A stretch of 64,000 nucleotides of DNA, from contig NZGD01000168.1 in the NCBI GenBank assembly GCA_002690925.1, positions 1 to 64,000 on the forward strand. Reading direction: 5' to 3'. Of this stretch, positions 56,599-64,000 are shown in pieces. Numbering within the stretch: the first letter of the stretch is position 1; the number at the start of each line of letters is the position of its first letter. Position numbers and translations under genes: made by a program. This DNA is from Rhodopirellula sp. GTDB lineage: Bacteria > Planctomycetota > Planctomycetia > Pirellulales > Pirellulaceae. The notes beneath the pieces were generated by a model, which did no database searches, had not been told where the DNA came from, and saw only the letters and a program-made list of their open reading frames with translations.

Positions 56599-57669
56599 AT
56601 GAAATCAAAATCATCAATGCAAGTGGGCACACTTAACGGAAAAGATGAAATGAAATGCTCCTTCGCTATACCTCGTACGAAACGGACAGCTTTCACGCTC
56701 GTGGAACTACTGGTCGTCATTGCCATCATCGGCGTTTTGATCGGTCTGTTATCCCCTGCACTGCAAAGCATGCGTGAACTAGCACGACGAAGTAACTGCG
56801 AGCAAAATCTGGTCCAGATTTCTCTGGCGATATCCTCGTACAACCTGACAAACGGGCATTACCCAATCGGCACACAGGCAAAGGTAGGACCAATCGCCAG
56901 TGAACCCAAGGGATTCCACCATAACTGGGCTGCTGCGATTCTTCCGATGCTCGATTCCAAGGTCATCTACAACGCGATCGATCAGAACGTGAGCGTCTAC
57001 GCAAGCCAGAACAAGAAAGTTAGGGATCTACGGATCCCAACTTTCATCTGTCCATCAGCAACGAAGATCCGCCACAACGCGACCTGCTACTCGGGTGTCA
57101 CCGGATCAATCGAAACCCCCATCGACACCGACAACAATGGCATCTTCCTATTGAATCGCAGGATCACTGACGACGACATCACCGATGGCCTGGGATACAC
57201 ATTATTTGTGGGTGAGATGCTTTCTCCCGCGAGCGAGGACCTTGGGTGGATGAGCGGCACCCGCGCCAGCCTCAGAGATGCTGGCCACCCAATTAATTCC
57301 GGATTGAAACGCATCCGCAACCCAGGACCTGATACGGCGCCGCTTGCCCCTGGTTACGTAGGCGGATTCGAAAGCGACCATCCCAATGGTGCGTACCTGC
57401 TGTTGGGTAGCGGTGAATACATGTTCCGCAGCAACTCAATGGACATCACCGTACTGAAACAAATGGCGAACCGATCCGACGGCCAACTGCCCAAAGCGTG
57501 GCAAAGCCGGAGTTCACGAATATTGAATCAACCCGAGGCGGCACAAGACGCAGCTGGGAACGCCCCCGCGGATGATGATGCAAAGACAGATGAAGGTAAA
57601 ACAGACCAGAGTCAAGTACCACCGACCAAAGTCGAGCAGTCGACATCAGCCAGCGGCGGAACGCAATGA
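56599..57669 (+). CDS. DUF1559-type prepilin-like protein
   Basis: A 356-residue protein with the N-terminal methylation motif TAFTLVELLVVIAIIGVLIGLL and the adjacent RRSNCEQNLVQISLAISSYN segment typical of the very large DUF1559 family of planctomycetes. The C-terminal family motif HPGGxxxxxxDG is altered to SDHPNGAYLLLGSGEYMF. A Gln/Asp/Thr-rich tail of about 50 residues follows. In-frame ATG 56653 is another possible start. It is the last gene of the operon. Confidence 0.88.
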   Translation: MKSKSSMQVGTLNGKDEMKCSFAIPRTKRTAFTLVELLVVIAIIGVLIGLLSPALQSMRELARRSNCEQNLVQISLAISSYNLTNGHYPIGTQAKVGPIASEPKGFHHNWAAAILPMLDSKVIYNAIDQNVSVYASQNKKVRDLRIPTFICPSATKIRHNATCYSGVTGSIETPIDTDNNGIFLLNRRITDDDITDGLGYTLFVGEMLSPASEDLGWMSGTRASLRDAGHPINSGLKRIRNPGPDTAPLAPGYVGGFESDHPNGAYLLLGSGEYMFRSNSMDITVLKQMANRSDGQLPKAWQSRSSRILNQPEAAQDAAGNAPADDDAKTDEGKTDQSQVPPTKVEQSTSASGGTQ

Positions 57670-57728
57670 GCGGGAAGCTTATACAACTGAGCCGCATTTT
57701 CATCGGCAAGCAGTCATGCCTCACGGTC

Positions 57729-57914
57729 TTACTTCCGACCTAAGCTTCGAAAGATCACTGCGAAACCACAGTAATCTGCCCAGCCAGAAAAGATCAGGCT
57801 AACCCCCATGAACCCCGTCAACCAAACGAAGACAGGCTGGTAAAACAAAGCCAACAAGGCCGATACGATCAGGATCGCCCCATTGCACACCAAAGCGATT
57901 TTCAAAGCCCGCAT
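57729..57914 (-). CDS. DUF2892-type small membrane protein
   Basis: A 61-residue two-helix protein starting at ATG 57914 behind GGAG with 7-nt spacing; an in-frame start at 57941 adds nine residues. The helices (ALVCNGAILIVSALLALF and VFVWLTGFMGVSLIFSGW) and the terminal GFAVIFRSLGRK match the DUF2892/YgaP-like membrane pattern. Convergent with the DUF1559 gene. Confidence 0.65.
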   Translation of the reverse strand: MRALKIALVCNGAILIVSALLALFYQPVFVWLTGFMGVSLIFSGWADYCGFAVIFRSLGRK

Positions 57915-58042
57915 GAAAAGTCTCCGCCAGCCATCTGCCACTGTCAGTTACATCATTTTCTCGCCTCTCTCCAAGAGGCTCTTACCGTCTTGAAGCGTCA
58001 GCGTGCAGAAAACTTCCTCACTTTCTGTCGAATGTCAGCAAC

Positions 58043-59533
58043 TCACTGAAATTCCGCTGACTGGCCTTGCTGAGCCACCCAGTGATGCGCTCGGCCTATG
58101 ATTGTTTCTAGATCGGAAAAAAAACCTGGATAGGTCTTACCTGTACACGCGGGGTTCATGATTTGGACTCCGGGTATTCGCAAGCCTGCCAAAGACAAAC
58201 TCATCGCCATGCGGTGGTCATGATAAGTCTCAAGGACGACCTTGCGATTCGCTTTCGCCAGAAGATTTTCGAGGATGGGGTAGATTGTTAAGCCGTCGTC
58301 ATGCTCTTCTACGGTCGCGTTAAGTTTTCGCAATTCCCGCGCCAAATCACCAATTCGATCTGTCTCCTTGAAACGATTGTGGGCGACCCCGCGAACACGC
58401 GTTGGACTGCTCGCGAATAAAGCCACCACTGCTAAGGTTTGTACGGTGTCGCTGATTTCATTCATATCGACATCGACTCCTTTGAGCGGGCGTCCGTTTA
58501 CACAAATGGAGTGCTCGTCATATTGAACCTCACAGCCCATTTTCTCGAGCACCTCGCAAAAGCCAACGTCACCCTGCATTGCAGCGCGACTCAACCCTTC
58601 GACAGTTACCTTCCCACCAGTGATTGCAGCGGCCGCCCAAAAATAGCTCGCTGCCGAGGCATCAGGCTCGATCTCATAGCATGCTGGCAAGTAACCACCA
58701 GCTTTGACATCCACCGCCAGTGCGAACCCACTCGGCAAACCGTCATCCTGCAGATCCAGCGTGGCCCCAAAGCTGCGCATCACATTTGCCGTCATGTCGA
58801 CATACGGCCGAGACACCAATTCTCCGGATACAAGGATCTGCGTTGACTGCGGCTTGGCCGAAGCACTCTCGCGACCAACGTCCGCGGATTCGCCAGACTG
58901 CACAACGAGGGGTGCTGCCATCATCAAGCCGCTCAGGTACTGGCTACTGACAGCTCCGCCAACTTCTATATTCTTCCCTTTCCAACCGTGACAACGGATC
59001 TCCACTGGCGGGCAGCCGCGTGAGCTGATCGCTTCAATGCTGCCATCAACGACCAACTGCAACGCGTCAACTAAATCCCCAATGGGACGTTGGTGCATGC
59101 GCTCCACCCCAACGAGGCGATACTGCCCACCAGCAGCAGACAAAGCCGCCGCAAGAAACCGGACAGTTGTGCCACTGTTGGCAACATAAAGCTCTTGCAT
59201 CTGGCTTGATTCGTCAGGCCGATTTTTGGCCTGCGGCCCCACTCCACGCCCATCGACGAGGAGGGTCTTTCCGCCATCGGAAATATCAATTTTGACACCG
59301 ATTGATCCCAGCGCATCGATCATCACCTTCGTGTCTTCACTTTGCAAAGCACCGGTGAGTTCGGATCGCCCATTGGCAAACGCTGCGCAGATCAAAGCGC
59401 GATTTGTCAGGCTTTTGCTTCCCGGAGGCCGGATAGTACCTTCAACCGGACCGCCGGGGGTCACTTCCACTGCAGCAGTTAAACGAGCTGCCCCGCGTAA
59501 ACGGTCTGTCGCATCAGAATCAATATCGGGCAT
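58043..59533 (-). CDS. aroA: 3-phosphoshikimate 1-carboxyvinyltransferase (EPSP synthase)
   Basis: A 496-residue enzyme of the shikimate pathway that transfers enolpyruvyl from PEP to shikimate-3-phosphate. Motifs: PPGSKSLTNRALICAA, VANSGTTVRFLAAAL, SSQYLSGLMMAAPLV, EPDASAASYFWAAAAI, the catalytic Asp in NEISDTVQTLAVVALFA, HNRFKETDRIGDL and HDHRMAMSLSLAGL. It is longer than E. coli AroA (427), with extra residues in the N-terminal domain. The position equivalent to E. coli Pro101 in NAGTAMRP is Phe. Confidence 0.96.
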   Translation of the reverse strand: MPDIDSDATDRLRGAARLTAAVEVTPGGPVEGTIRPPGSKSLTNRALICAAFANGRSELTGALQSEDTKVMIDALGSIGVKIDISDGGKTLLVDGRGVGPQAKNRPDESSQMQELYVANSGTTVRFLAAALSAAGGQYRLVGVERMHQRPIGDLVDALQLVVDGSIEAISSRGCPPVEIRCHGWKGKNIEVGGAVSSQYLSGLMMAAPLVVQSGESADVGRESASAKPQSTQILVSGELVSRPYVDMTANVMRSFGATLDLQDDGLPSGFALAVDVKAGGYLPACYEIEPDASAASYFWAAAAITGGKVTVEGLSRAAMQGDVGFCEVLEKMGCEVQYDEHSICVNGRPLKGVDVDMNEISDTVQTLAVVALFASSPTRVRGVAHNRFKETDRIGDLARELRKLNATVEEHDDGLTIYPILENLLAKANRKVVLETYHDHRMAMSLSLAGLRIPGVQIMNPACTGKTYPGFFSDLETIIGRAHHWVAQQGQSAEFQ

Positions 59534-59575
59534 CAGTGAAACGCAGGTTGCAAATGAAAAATTCTAAGCCGTCTT

Positions 59576-59932
59576 CTAGACGGCAACGGTTGGATCTTGA
59601 TCGGGAGTCTCATTCTGACCGGGAATCAGCAAACTGCAAACAATCAATGCCCCTAAACTCATCGTGTGCACGATCCAAATCTCATGACAGGTGATGACAG
59701 TACGCAAAGTCACCACCGTGAGCACTACCAAAATAGCAAAGAATTGCTTCTCTGCACGTCGTGCAACTGCACCACAACTCAGCTTGGCATACATCAGAGC
59801 GATACTACCGATCAATGGAAAGATAACAGCGTCCAAAAGACTGGTAATCTGGGTAAGGTCAAGCACCAGTGAAAGCTCCGTCTTAAAACTGAAAAGATAA
59901 GTCGAGAAGATTTGCACAGGCAGCAGGTCCAC
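59576..59932 (-). CDS. Small membrane protein, 118 residues
   Basis: A hydrophobic protein with three or four predicted membrane segments (about 20-50, 62-80, 85-105) and a short acidic tail. The GTG start at 59932 is uncertain, since no well-spaced ribosome binding site is seen. Located 42 bp upstream of aroA. No family recognised. Confidence 0.5.
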   Translation of the reverse strand: MDLLPVQIFSTYLFSFKTELSLVLDLTQITSLLDAVIFPLIGSIALMYAKLSCGAVARRAEKQFFAILVVLTVVTLRTVITCHEIWIVHTMSLGALIVCSLLIPGQNETPDQDPTVAV

Positions 59933-60135
59933 TGCCTTGCATTAGTCTCTTTTGGCATGACGTCCCGGTTGGACGATAGGTCGACTTGAGAAGATTTTGA
60001 AAAAAACAACAAAAACGAAGTTTGTTTCATGCTGGACCGGCACCGGTAACATGCGTCATACTCAAAATCATGAGTGGGACTTAGGTAACTCGGAGTTACT
60101 TCCCCGCCAGTGCATCTGCGAAAATGGAGAAAGCA

Positions 60136-60915
60136 ATGCCCACAGCAACCAAACCTGCGATTGCCGTATTGGACCTCGGTAACTTCTCAATGGCAGGCAC
60201 CCCACAACTCGCTGCACGCTTTGCGTCGAGAAAGCTTGAGGGACAGACGCTGATCAACCGCATGGCAAGGCGATTGAGTGAATGCGCACTCGTGGAACGT
60301 GTTTTCATCGTGGGTGCAGGTTTACCAAGATCGATTCACGACTCAGGGTTCGCCGATGTTATCTTCATTGATCTGCCGGCCAGCCATGTCTGCGAGCGAC
60401 TCTGCGAAGCCGCCGATGCTAGCAACACCGAGTGGGTCGTTTATGTACCAGCCAATCGCCCATTCATTGACCCCACGCTGATCGATCAAATGCTTGCGAA
60501 AGCCGGAAAGACCCACAATTGCGATTATATCGGGTACCAAACAGACAAGAGCGATGCATTAGCGATAGACAAACTGGGGCTAACAGGTGAAGCATGCCAC
60601 ACTGACGCGCTACGTCGCCTCCGCCGAAATGTTGACCGATTGGTTGGCCAACAGTCCGGTTCTTTGGCTGCCTGGCTAATGACTGCTCCCGGTGCCTATC
60701 ACTTAAAATTCATTCCAGTCCCTGAAAAGCTGAACCGAGCGGACCTGCGTTTTGCGATTGAAGACGAGGCAGACTGGGACGACGCAGAAATCCTCTGTGA
60801 GACGATGCAGAGAGCCGACTCGCAGTGGCAGGAACTAGCTCAGCTTGTCCTTGCCAATGCGGGCATGCGAGACGCAATGGCCCACCGAAACACCCAATCG
60901 TCAAAGCTTTCCTAA
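60136..60915 (+). CDS. Nucleotidyltransferase-like (GT-A fold) protein
   Basis: A 259-residue cytoplasmic protein starting at ATG 60136, with GGAG at 6-nt spacing inside the upstream MEKA sequence. The N-terminal signature ARFASRKLEGQTLINRMARRL matches the nucleotide-binding loop of CMP-sugar/KDO cytidylyltransferases and SpsF-like proteins (pattern RxxSxRLxGKxL). VVYVPANRPFIDPTLIDQM corresponds to the region holding the metal-binding Asp, replaced here by Asn-Arg (canonical DxP not seen). It may be an inactive or altered-specificity paralogue. Confidence 0.7.
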   Translation: MPTATKPAIAVLDLGNFSMAGTPQLAARFASRKLEGQTLINRMARRLSECALVERVFIVGAGLPRSIHDSGFADVIFIDLPASHVCERLCEAADASNTEWVVYVPANRPFIDPTLIDQMLAKAGKTHNCDYIGYQTDKSDALAIDKLGLTGEACHTDALRRLRRNVDRLVGQQSGSLAAWLMTAPGAYHLKFIPVPEKLNRADLRFAIEDEADWDDAEILCETMQRADSQWQELAQLVLANAGMRDAMAHRNTQSSKLS

Positions 60916-60996
60916 AGCGAACATCTCCACAGACCGATAAAGACCGAAGATCTTTCTTTGGTCACCGCGTTTCAGCCAGCAATCAAGGTCAGGCGG

Positions 60997-61479
60997 ATGC
61001 CTTTTCGGATAAAAATGACAGCCAGTCACATCGTGCTAACAAGCTTGTTCTCCGTCTGCCTAATGCCGTTGGCAGGATGTCGTCTATGCTCTGACGTCGA
61101 GGACATGGACTACCCAGCTTTTGGTGGTTCGTGGCAACGCACTGTGCGAGGTTCTGGGCGTGTGGGGAGTGTCTTCGATTCTGCAGGTGGTAAAGTCACG
61201 AAGCTTACCGACCGCGACCAGCCGCTGCCGACAGATGCACAAGAGCGTCAGCAGCAAGGAATTCGTACGGAGGGCATGTTCGATCCGGAAAGCAACGATT
61301 CCTCACCCGATCAAGATTCAGACAAGGCGGTTCCGCCCATGACACCCGAGGAGCTCAAGAACCAATCATTGGACGATATTCCGGAGGGAGAAGAGGGCAA
61401 GAAACTCCGACTCAAGAGCCTGGATGAGATCAACGTGCGTCGCCCTTCAGAAGAACCTTCCTCCTCATTTATTCGCTAG
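60997..61479 (+). CDS. Conserved planctomycete-type lipoprotein
   Basis: A 160-residue lipoprotein with a signal peptide ending in lipobox LMPLAGC (Cys28). The mature protein begins CRLCSDVEDMDYPAFGGSW and includes RGSGRVGSVFDSAGG, a combination I associate with a family of uncharacterised planctomycete lipoproteins. The remainder is low-complexity Asp/Glu/Pro-rich. ATG 60997 is chosen over the TTG at 60958 because AAGG precedes it. Function unknown. Confidence 0.75.
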   Translation: MPFRIKMTASHIVLTSLFSVCLMPLAGCRLCSDVEDMDYPAFGGSWQRTVRGSGRVGSVFDSAGGKVTKLTDRDQPLPTDAQERQQQGIRTEGMFDPESNDSSPDQDSDKAVPPMTPEELKNQSLDDIPEGEEGKKLRLKSLDEINVRRPSEEPSSSFIR

Positions 61480-61648
61480 CGATAAATATTTGCTGAGGGA
61501 GACGCCTCCCTTAGTTGAGATACGTTGTTCGGAATTACGAATCGCTTCAGCACCATTACGTCCAAGCGATCTTTTCTGCAGAACAAGCTTGAGCATCCGA
61601 CGCTGACAACAAAATCCGAACCATTGGGGAAAACGCACAGACTGAGCA

Positions 61649-63406
61649 TCAATCCGTCTCAGAAGGCGGATAAGGCAACTCGTAAACTGCGTAGGTTTCA
61701 TTGACTTCAGTGGCCATTGGATAGATGCAGATCAAAGGCAAGTTCTCGCCAGTGACTCTTCGATCCACGATTAAATATCGCACGCCATATTTTTCCCTCA
61801 GTGCTAGCAGCGAGGGATACCGTATCGACACTCGGTTAGCGGTTCGTCGATTACCAATCCGGCTTGGGTAGACCTCACTAAATCGCTCATACCATTCGAG
61901 CAACGCTGAAGGGTTCTGGGGAACATCTTTCCAATTGACAACTTCCGCCCGCTCCGCGAACCATTTGAACGTCTGCTGGTTTCGGGGTGTCAAGAAAACT
62001 TCCTGCTCATCAGACGACCTTCGAGCCCACCGGCAAACATTCAGCCAATCACGATAAACCTGCTGCTGAACCTCCGCAGAAGCTCCTGCTTCAAAGCCCA
62101 AAAGATCGTTACTGACAGACGGCGGTACAGCGCGGCGAGCCGAACGCCATACGGAGTTGCCGCACAACATCACAGCTAGCAGTACCCCCACATATCCGAT
62201 CAGGCGTATTTTGCCTCGATGATCCAGCACCATCCGCGTCACTAATACAGCGACCATCAGTGGTACCATTGCGTCGGCGAGACGAAACCAATAATACCGC
62301 AACAATTTCGCGGCAAGATCCGGTGCATAGGGAGGCAAAAAACCCAGCAGCAAACCTGCGACGGAGATCCCAAGGGTGGCTGACACGAACCAGCCGAAAA
62401 TCCTGATGGCTTCATCCCGGTTACGATACAGAGACAACCCTCCCACCATCATCAAAACCAATGCACCAAATCTGAGGTACCATCCCAGAAAAAAATCGGC
62501 AGGCAACAGATGATGTTTGATGCGAAAATAAGAGTAGATCCGAGCTGCCGTTGCTGCCTGCTCAGAATCCGCGCCAAACGACATGCTCAATGCAGGCCCG
62601 AGGCCGAATAACGAAATAGCCCCGCCGAGGAAGAGCGCCGGCGTAAAAAGCTTGACACCACATGGCCGCCGACGCTCGGTCATCCACCAACACCCCATCG
62701 CCGCAATCACGGCCCAGCCTCCAGAAAGAACGTGAAAAGCCGCAGCACCCCCTAACAAAACCCAAACCCAATTCCACCGACGCTCGACAAGGCACGACAG
62801 AGCAAGCAGAATCAACCCATAAGCAGGCACCTTTGCCTCAATGCCACCAACCACCCACTCACCAGCCAGATTTCCATACTCGACGCCGGCAATCCAAAGC
62901 AACGCTACAGCGGGGGAAAGAAATGACTGGCGAAACAGAACCGACGACAAACGCTGCAAACCAATCGCCAACAGGAGCCAGCCCACCAACCGCCCCAACC
63001 AGGCAGTTTCAGCCAAGCTCAAATACTTCGTCGGCCAACCAAAGAACACGTAGAACGTAGCATGTGCATTTTCAGAAGCCACAAACATGTCTTGGCTGCA
63101 CCAACCGGGATCCCAATAATTCTTCGCCTTCACCAAGTAATGGGCTTCATTCACCATCGGGGCACTGTCACCGGCATAGATGAAAAACAGCCCTACTAGC
63201 AACAAGACTTCGAGAGCCCATCGCCAACCCAGACGCGACACCGACACCGACACGGCACAATTATCCCCAAGAGCAAGAGGCGTCAATACATCAGCCCCCT
63301 TTTGATTATTTGAGCCTGTGCCTGCCAGGAACTGATCATCAGACACGGGCAATTGCCCGTCGCCGGATTGCGAGCGAAGCTCAGACTGGTCGGGAACGTT
63401 ACTCAT
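61649..63406 (-). CDS. Large polytopic membrane protein, GT-C-like
   Basis: A 585-residue membrane protein with about twelve hydrophobic segments between residues 60 and 430, preceded by a 50-residue Ser/Gly/Gln-rich tail. A periplasmic-type soluble C-terminal domain follows ([34 protein letters not shown]). The architecture, with [15 protein letters not shown] in the first loop, resembles GT-C glycosyltransferases and the DUF6798 group of planctomycete proteins. Its ATG overlaps the pdxA stop by 8 nt, implying coupling. Function not established. Confidence 0.75.
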   Translation of the reverse strand: MSNVPDQSELRSQSGDGQLPVSDDQFLAGTGSNNQKGADVLTPLALGDNCAVSVSVSRLGWRWALEVLLLVGLFFIYAGDSAPMVNEAHYLVKAKNYWDPGWCSQDMFVASENAHATFYVFFGWPTKYLSLAETAWLGRLVGWLLLAIGLQRLSSVLFRQSFLSPAVALLWIAGVEYGNLAGEWVVGGIEAKVPAYGLILLALSCLVERRWNWVWVLLGGAAAFHVLSGGWAVIAAMGCWWMTERRRPCGVKLFTPALFLGGAISLFGLGPALSMSFGADSEQAATAARIYSYFRIKHHLLPADFFLGWYLRFGALVLMMVGGLSLYRNRDEAIRIFGWFVSATLGISVAGLLLGFLPPYAPDLAAKLLRYYWFRLADAMVPLMVAVLVTRMVLDHRGKIRLIGYVGVLLAVMLCGNSVWRSARRAVPPSVSNDLLGFEAGASAEVQQQVYRDWLNVCRWARRSSDEQEVFLTPRNQQTFKWFAERAEVVNWKDVPQNPSALLEWYERFSEVYPSRIGNRRTANRVSIRYPSLLALREKYGVRYLIVDRRVTGENLPLICIYPMATEVNETYAVYELPYPPSETD

Positions 63407-64000
63407 CGATCAGATCAACCGCCATGTGAATTGCTGCGAGCATACTTTGATGATTTGCCTTGCCTGTCCAAGCGAGGTCCAGTGCTGTCCCGTGATCTAC
63501 GCTGGTGCGAACAATCGGCAACCCCAAAGTAACATTCACTGCATCGTCGAATGCCAGTGCTTTAAGGGGAATCAATCCCTGATCATGATACATGCAGACA
63601 TACACATCGGTCTTTTCGCGTACCGCCGGAGTGAAAGCGGTATCCGGAGGCAGGGGGCCAGTCAATTCAATTCCTAAGGCTCGTGCTTTTGTCATTGCCG
63701 GCACGATCAGGTTCTCTTCTTCCGCGTGACTAAACATTCCCTGTTCACCAGCGTGCGGATTCAAAGCACACACGGCCACGCGTGCTGACCGCCCGTGACG
63801 CTTCTCCATCGCCTCAGCTCCCAATTTGATCGAACGCAGAATCGCCTCGACCGAAAGAGACTCGGGGACATCTGCAAAGGCCACGTGAATCGAAACAAGG
63901 ACGCAAGATATCTGTGCACTGGTAAGCATCATGCAGTAATCGGTTACCCCACAACGATGTGCCAACAGTTCGGTGTGCCCGGGATACTCAACGCCTCCGA
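63399..64000 (-). CDS. pdxA: 4-hydroxythreonine-4-phosphate dehydrogenase, 5' part beyond the window
   Basis: The C-terminal 199 codons of PdxA, an NAD-dependent enzyme of pyridoxal 5'-phosphate synthesis. The visible part starts [15 protein letters not shown] and contains [47 protein letters not shown] and [15 protein letters not shown], with the metal-binding His residues and substrate-binding region. The start lies beyond base 64000. The stop overlaps the following membrane-protein gene by 8 nt. Confidence 0.96.
   Translation of the reverse strand, partial: GGVEYPGHTELLAHRCGVTDYCMMLTSAQISCVLVSIHVAFADVPESLSVEAILRSIKLGAEAMEKRHGRSARVAVCALNPHAGEQGMFSHAEEENLIVPAMTKARALGIELTGPLPPDTAFTPAVREKTDVYVCMYHDQGLIPLKALAFDDAVNVTLGLPIVRTSVDHGTALDLAWTGKANHQSMLAAIHMAVDLIDE

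Overview
The window looks like chromosomal DNA of a planctomycete, probably a marine member of the Pirellulales. This rests on gene content: two S1-type sulfatases with signal peptides, two Tat-exported Gfo/Idh/MocA oxidoreductases, an SGNH hydrolase joined to a DUF1080-type domain, a PQQ-type beta-propeller protein, a DUF1559 prepilin-like protein, an LRR lipoprotein, and a Ser/Thr kinase fused to an Hsp70-like module. No phage, insertion sequence, CRISPR array, rRNA or tRNA was recognised by eye.

Layout. 1-13.9 kb: the C-terminally truncated start of a large membrane protein (minus strand, running off the left edge), a flippase-like membrane protein, an AI-2E-family permease, a Gfo/Idh/MocA oxidoreductase, a PQQ-propeller protein, an orphan zinc/manganese-type ABC permease, CutC, an HExxH protein, a small membrane protein and an LssY_C-domain protein. 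14-20 kb: sulfatase, a dicarboxylate/amino acid symporter, a TauE/SafE permease and a 1.3 kb non-coding stretch. 20-31 kb: kinase-Hsp70 fusion, hemC, unknown proteins, a second sulfatase, a type III polyketide synthase and a ferritin-like protein. 31-39 kb: a selenocysteine locus. 39-52 kb: Gfo/Idh/MocA oxidoreductase, LRR lipoprotein, leuS, SGNH/DUF1080 hydrolase, and the translation cluster rpsB-tsf-pyrH-frr. 52-57.7 kb: a seven-gene type II secretion/pseudopilin-like operon. 57.7-64 kb: DUF2892 protein, aroA, a nucleotidyltransferase-like protein, a lipoprotein, a large membrane protein and the 3' part of pdxA.

The strongest observation is the selenium locus. selB, selA and a selD fused to an FAD/NAD(P)-binding oxidoreductase overlap by 4 nt each and form one operon. 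Convergent to it, 228 bp away, two minus-strand reading frames are separated only by one in-frame TGA. Read as selenocysteine, they give one secreted thioredoxin-like protein with a Cys-Thr-Sec motif at residues 83-85. A hairpin with a GU-containing apical loop, 18 nt after the TGA, fits a bacterial SECIS element. The machinery and one of its clients therefore sit side by side.

Other points of interest are the kinase-Hsp70 fusion, a pseudopilus-type operon with three divergent GspF-like proteins but no ATPase or secretin nearby, and a Fur-box-like site upstream of a small unknown gene. All functional statements come from reading the sequence and recalling protein families; no database search was run.
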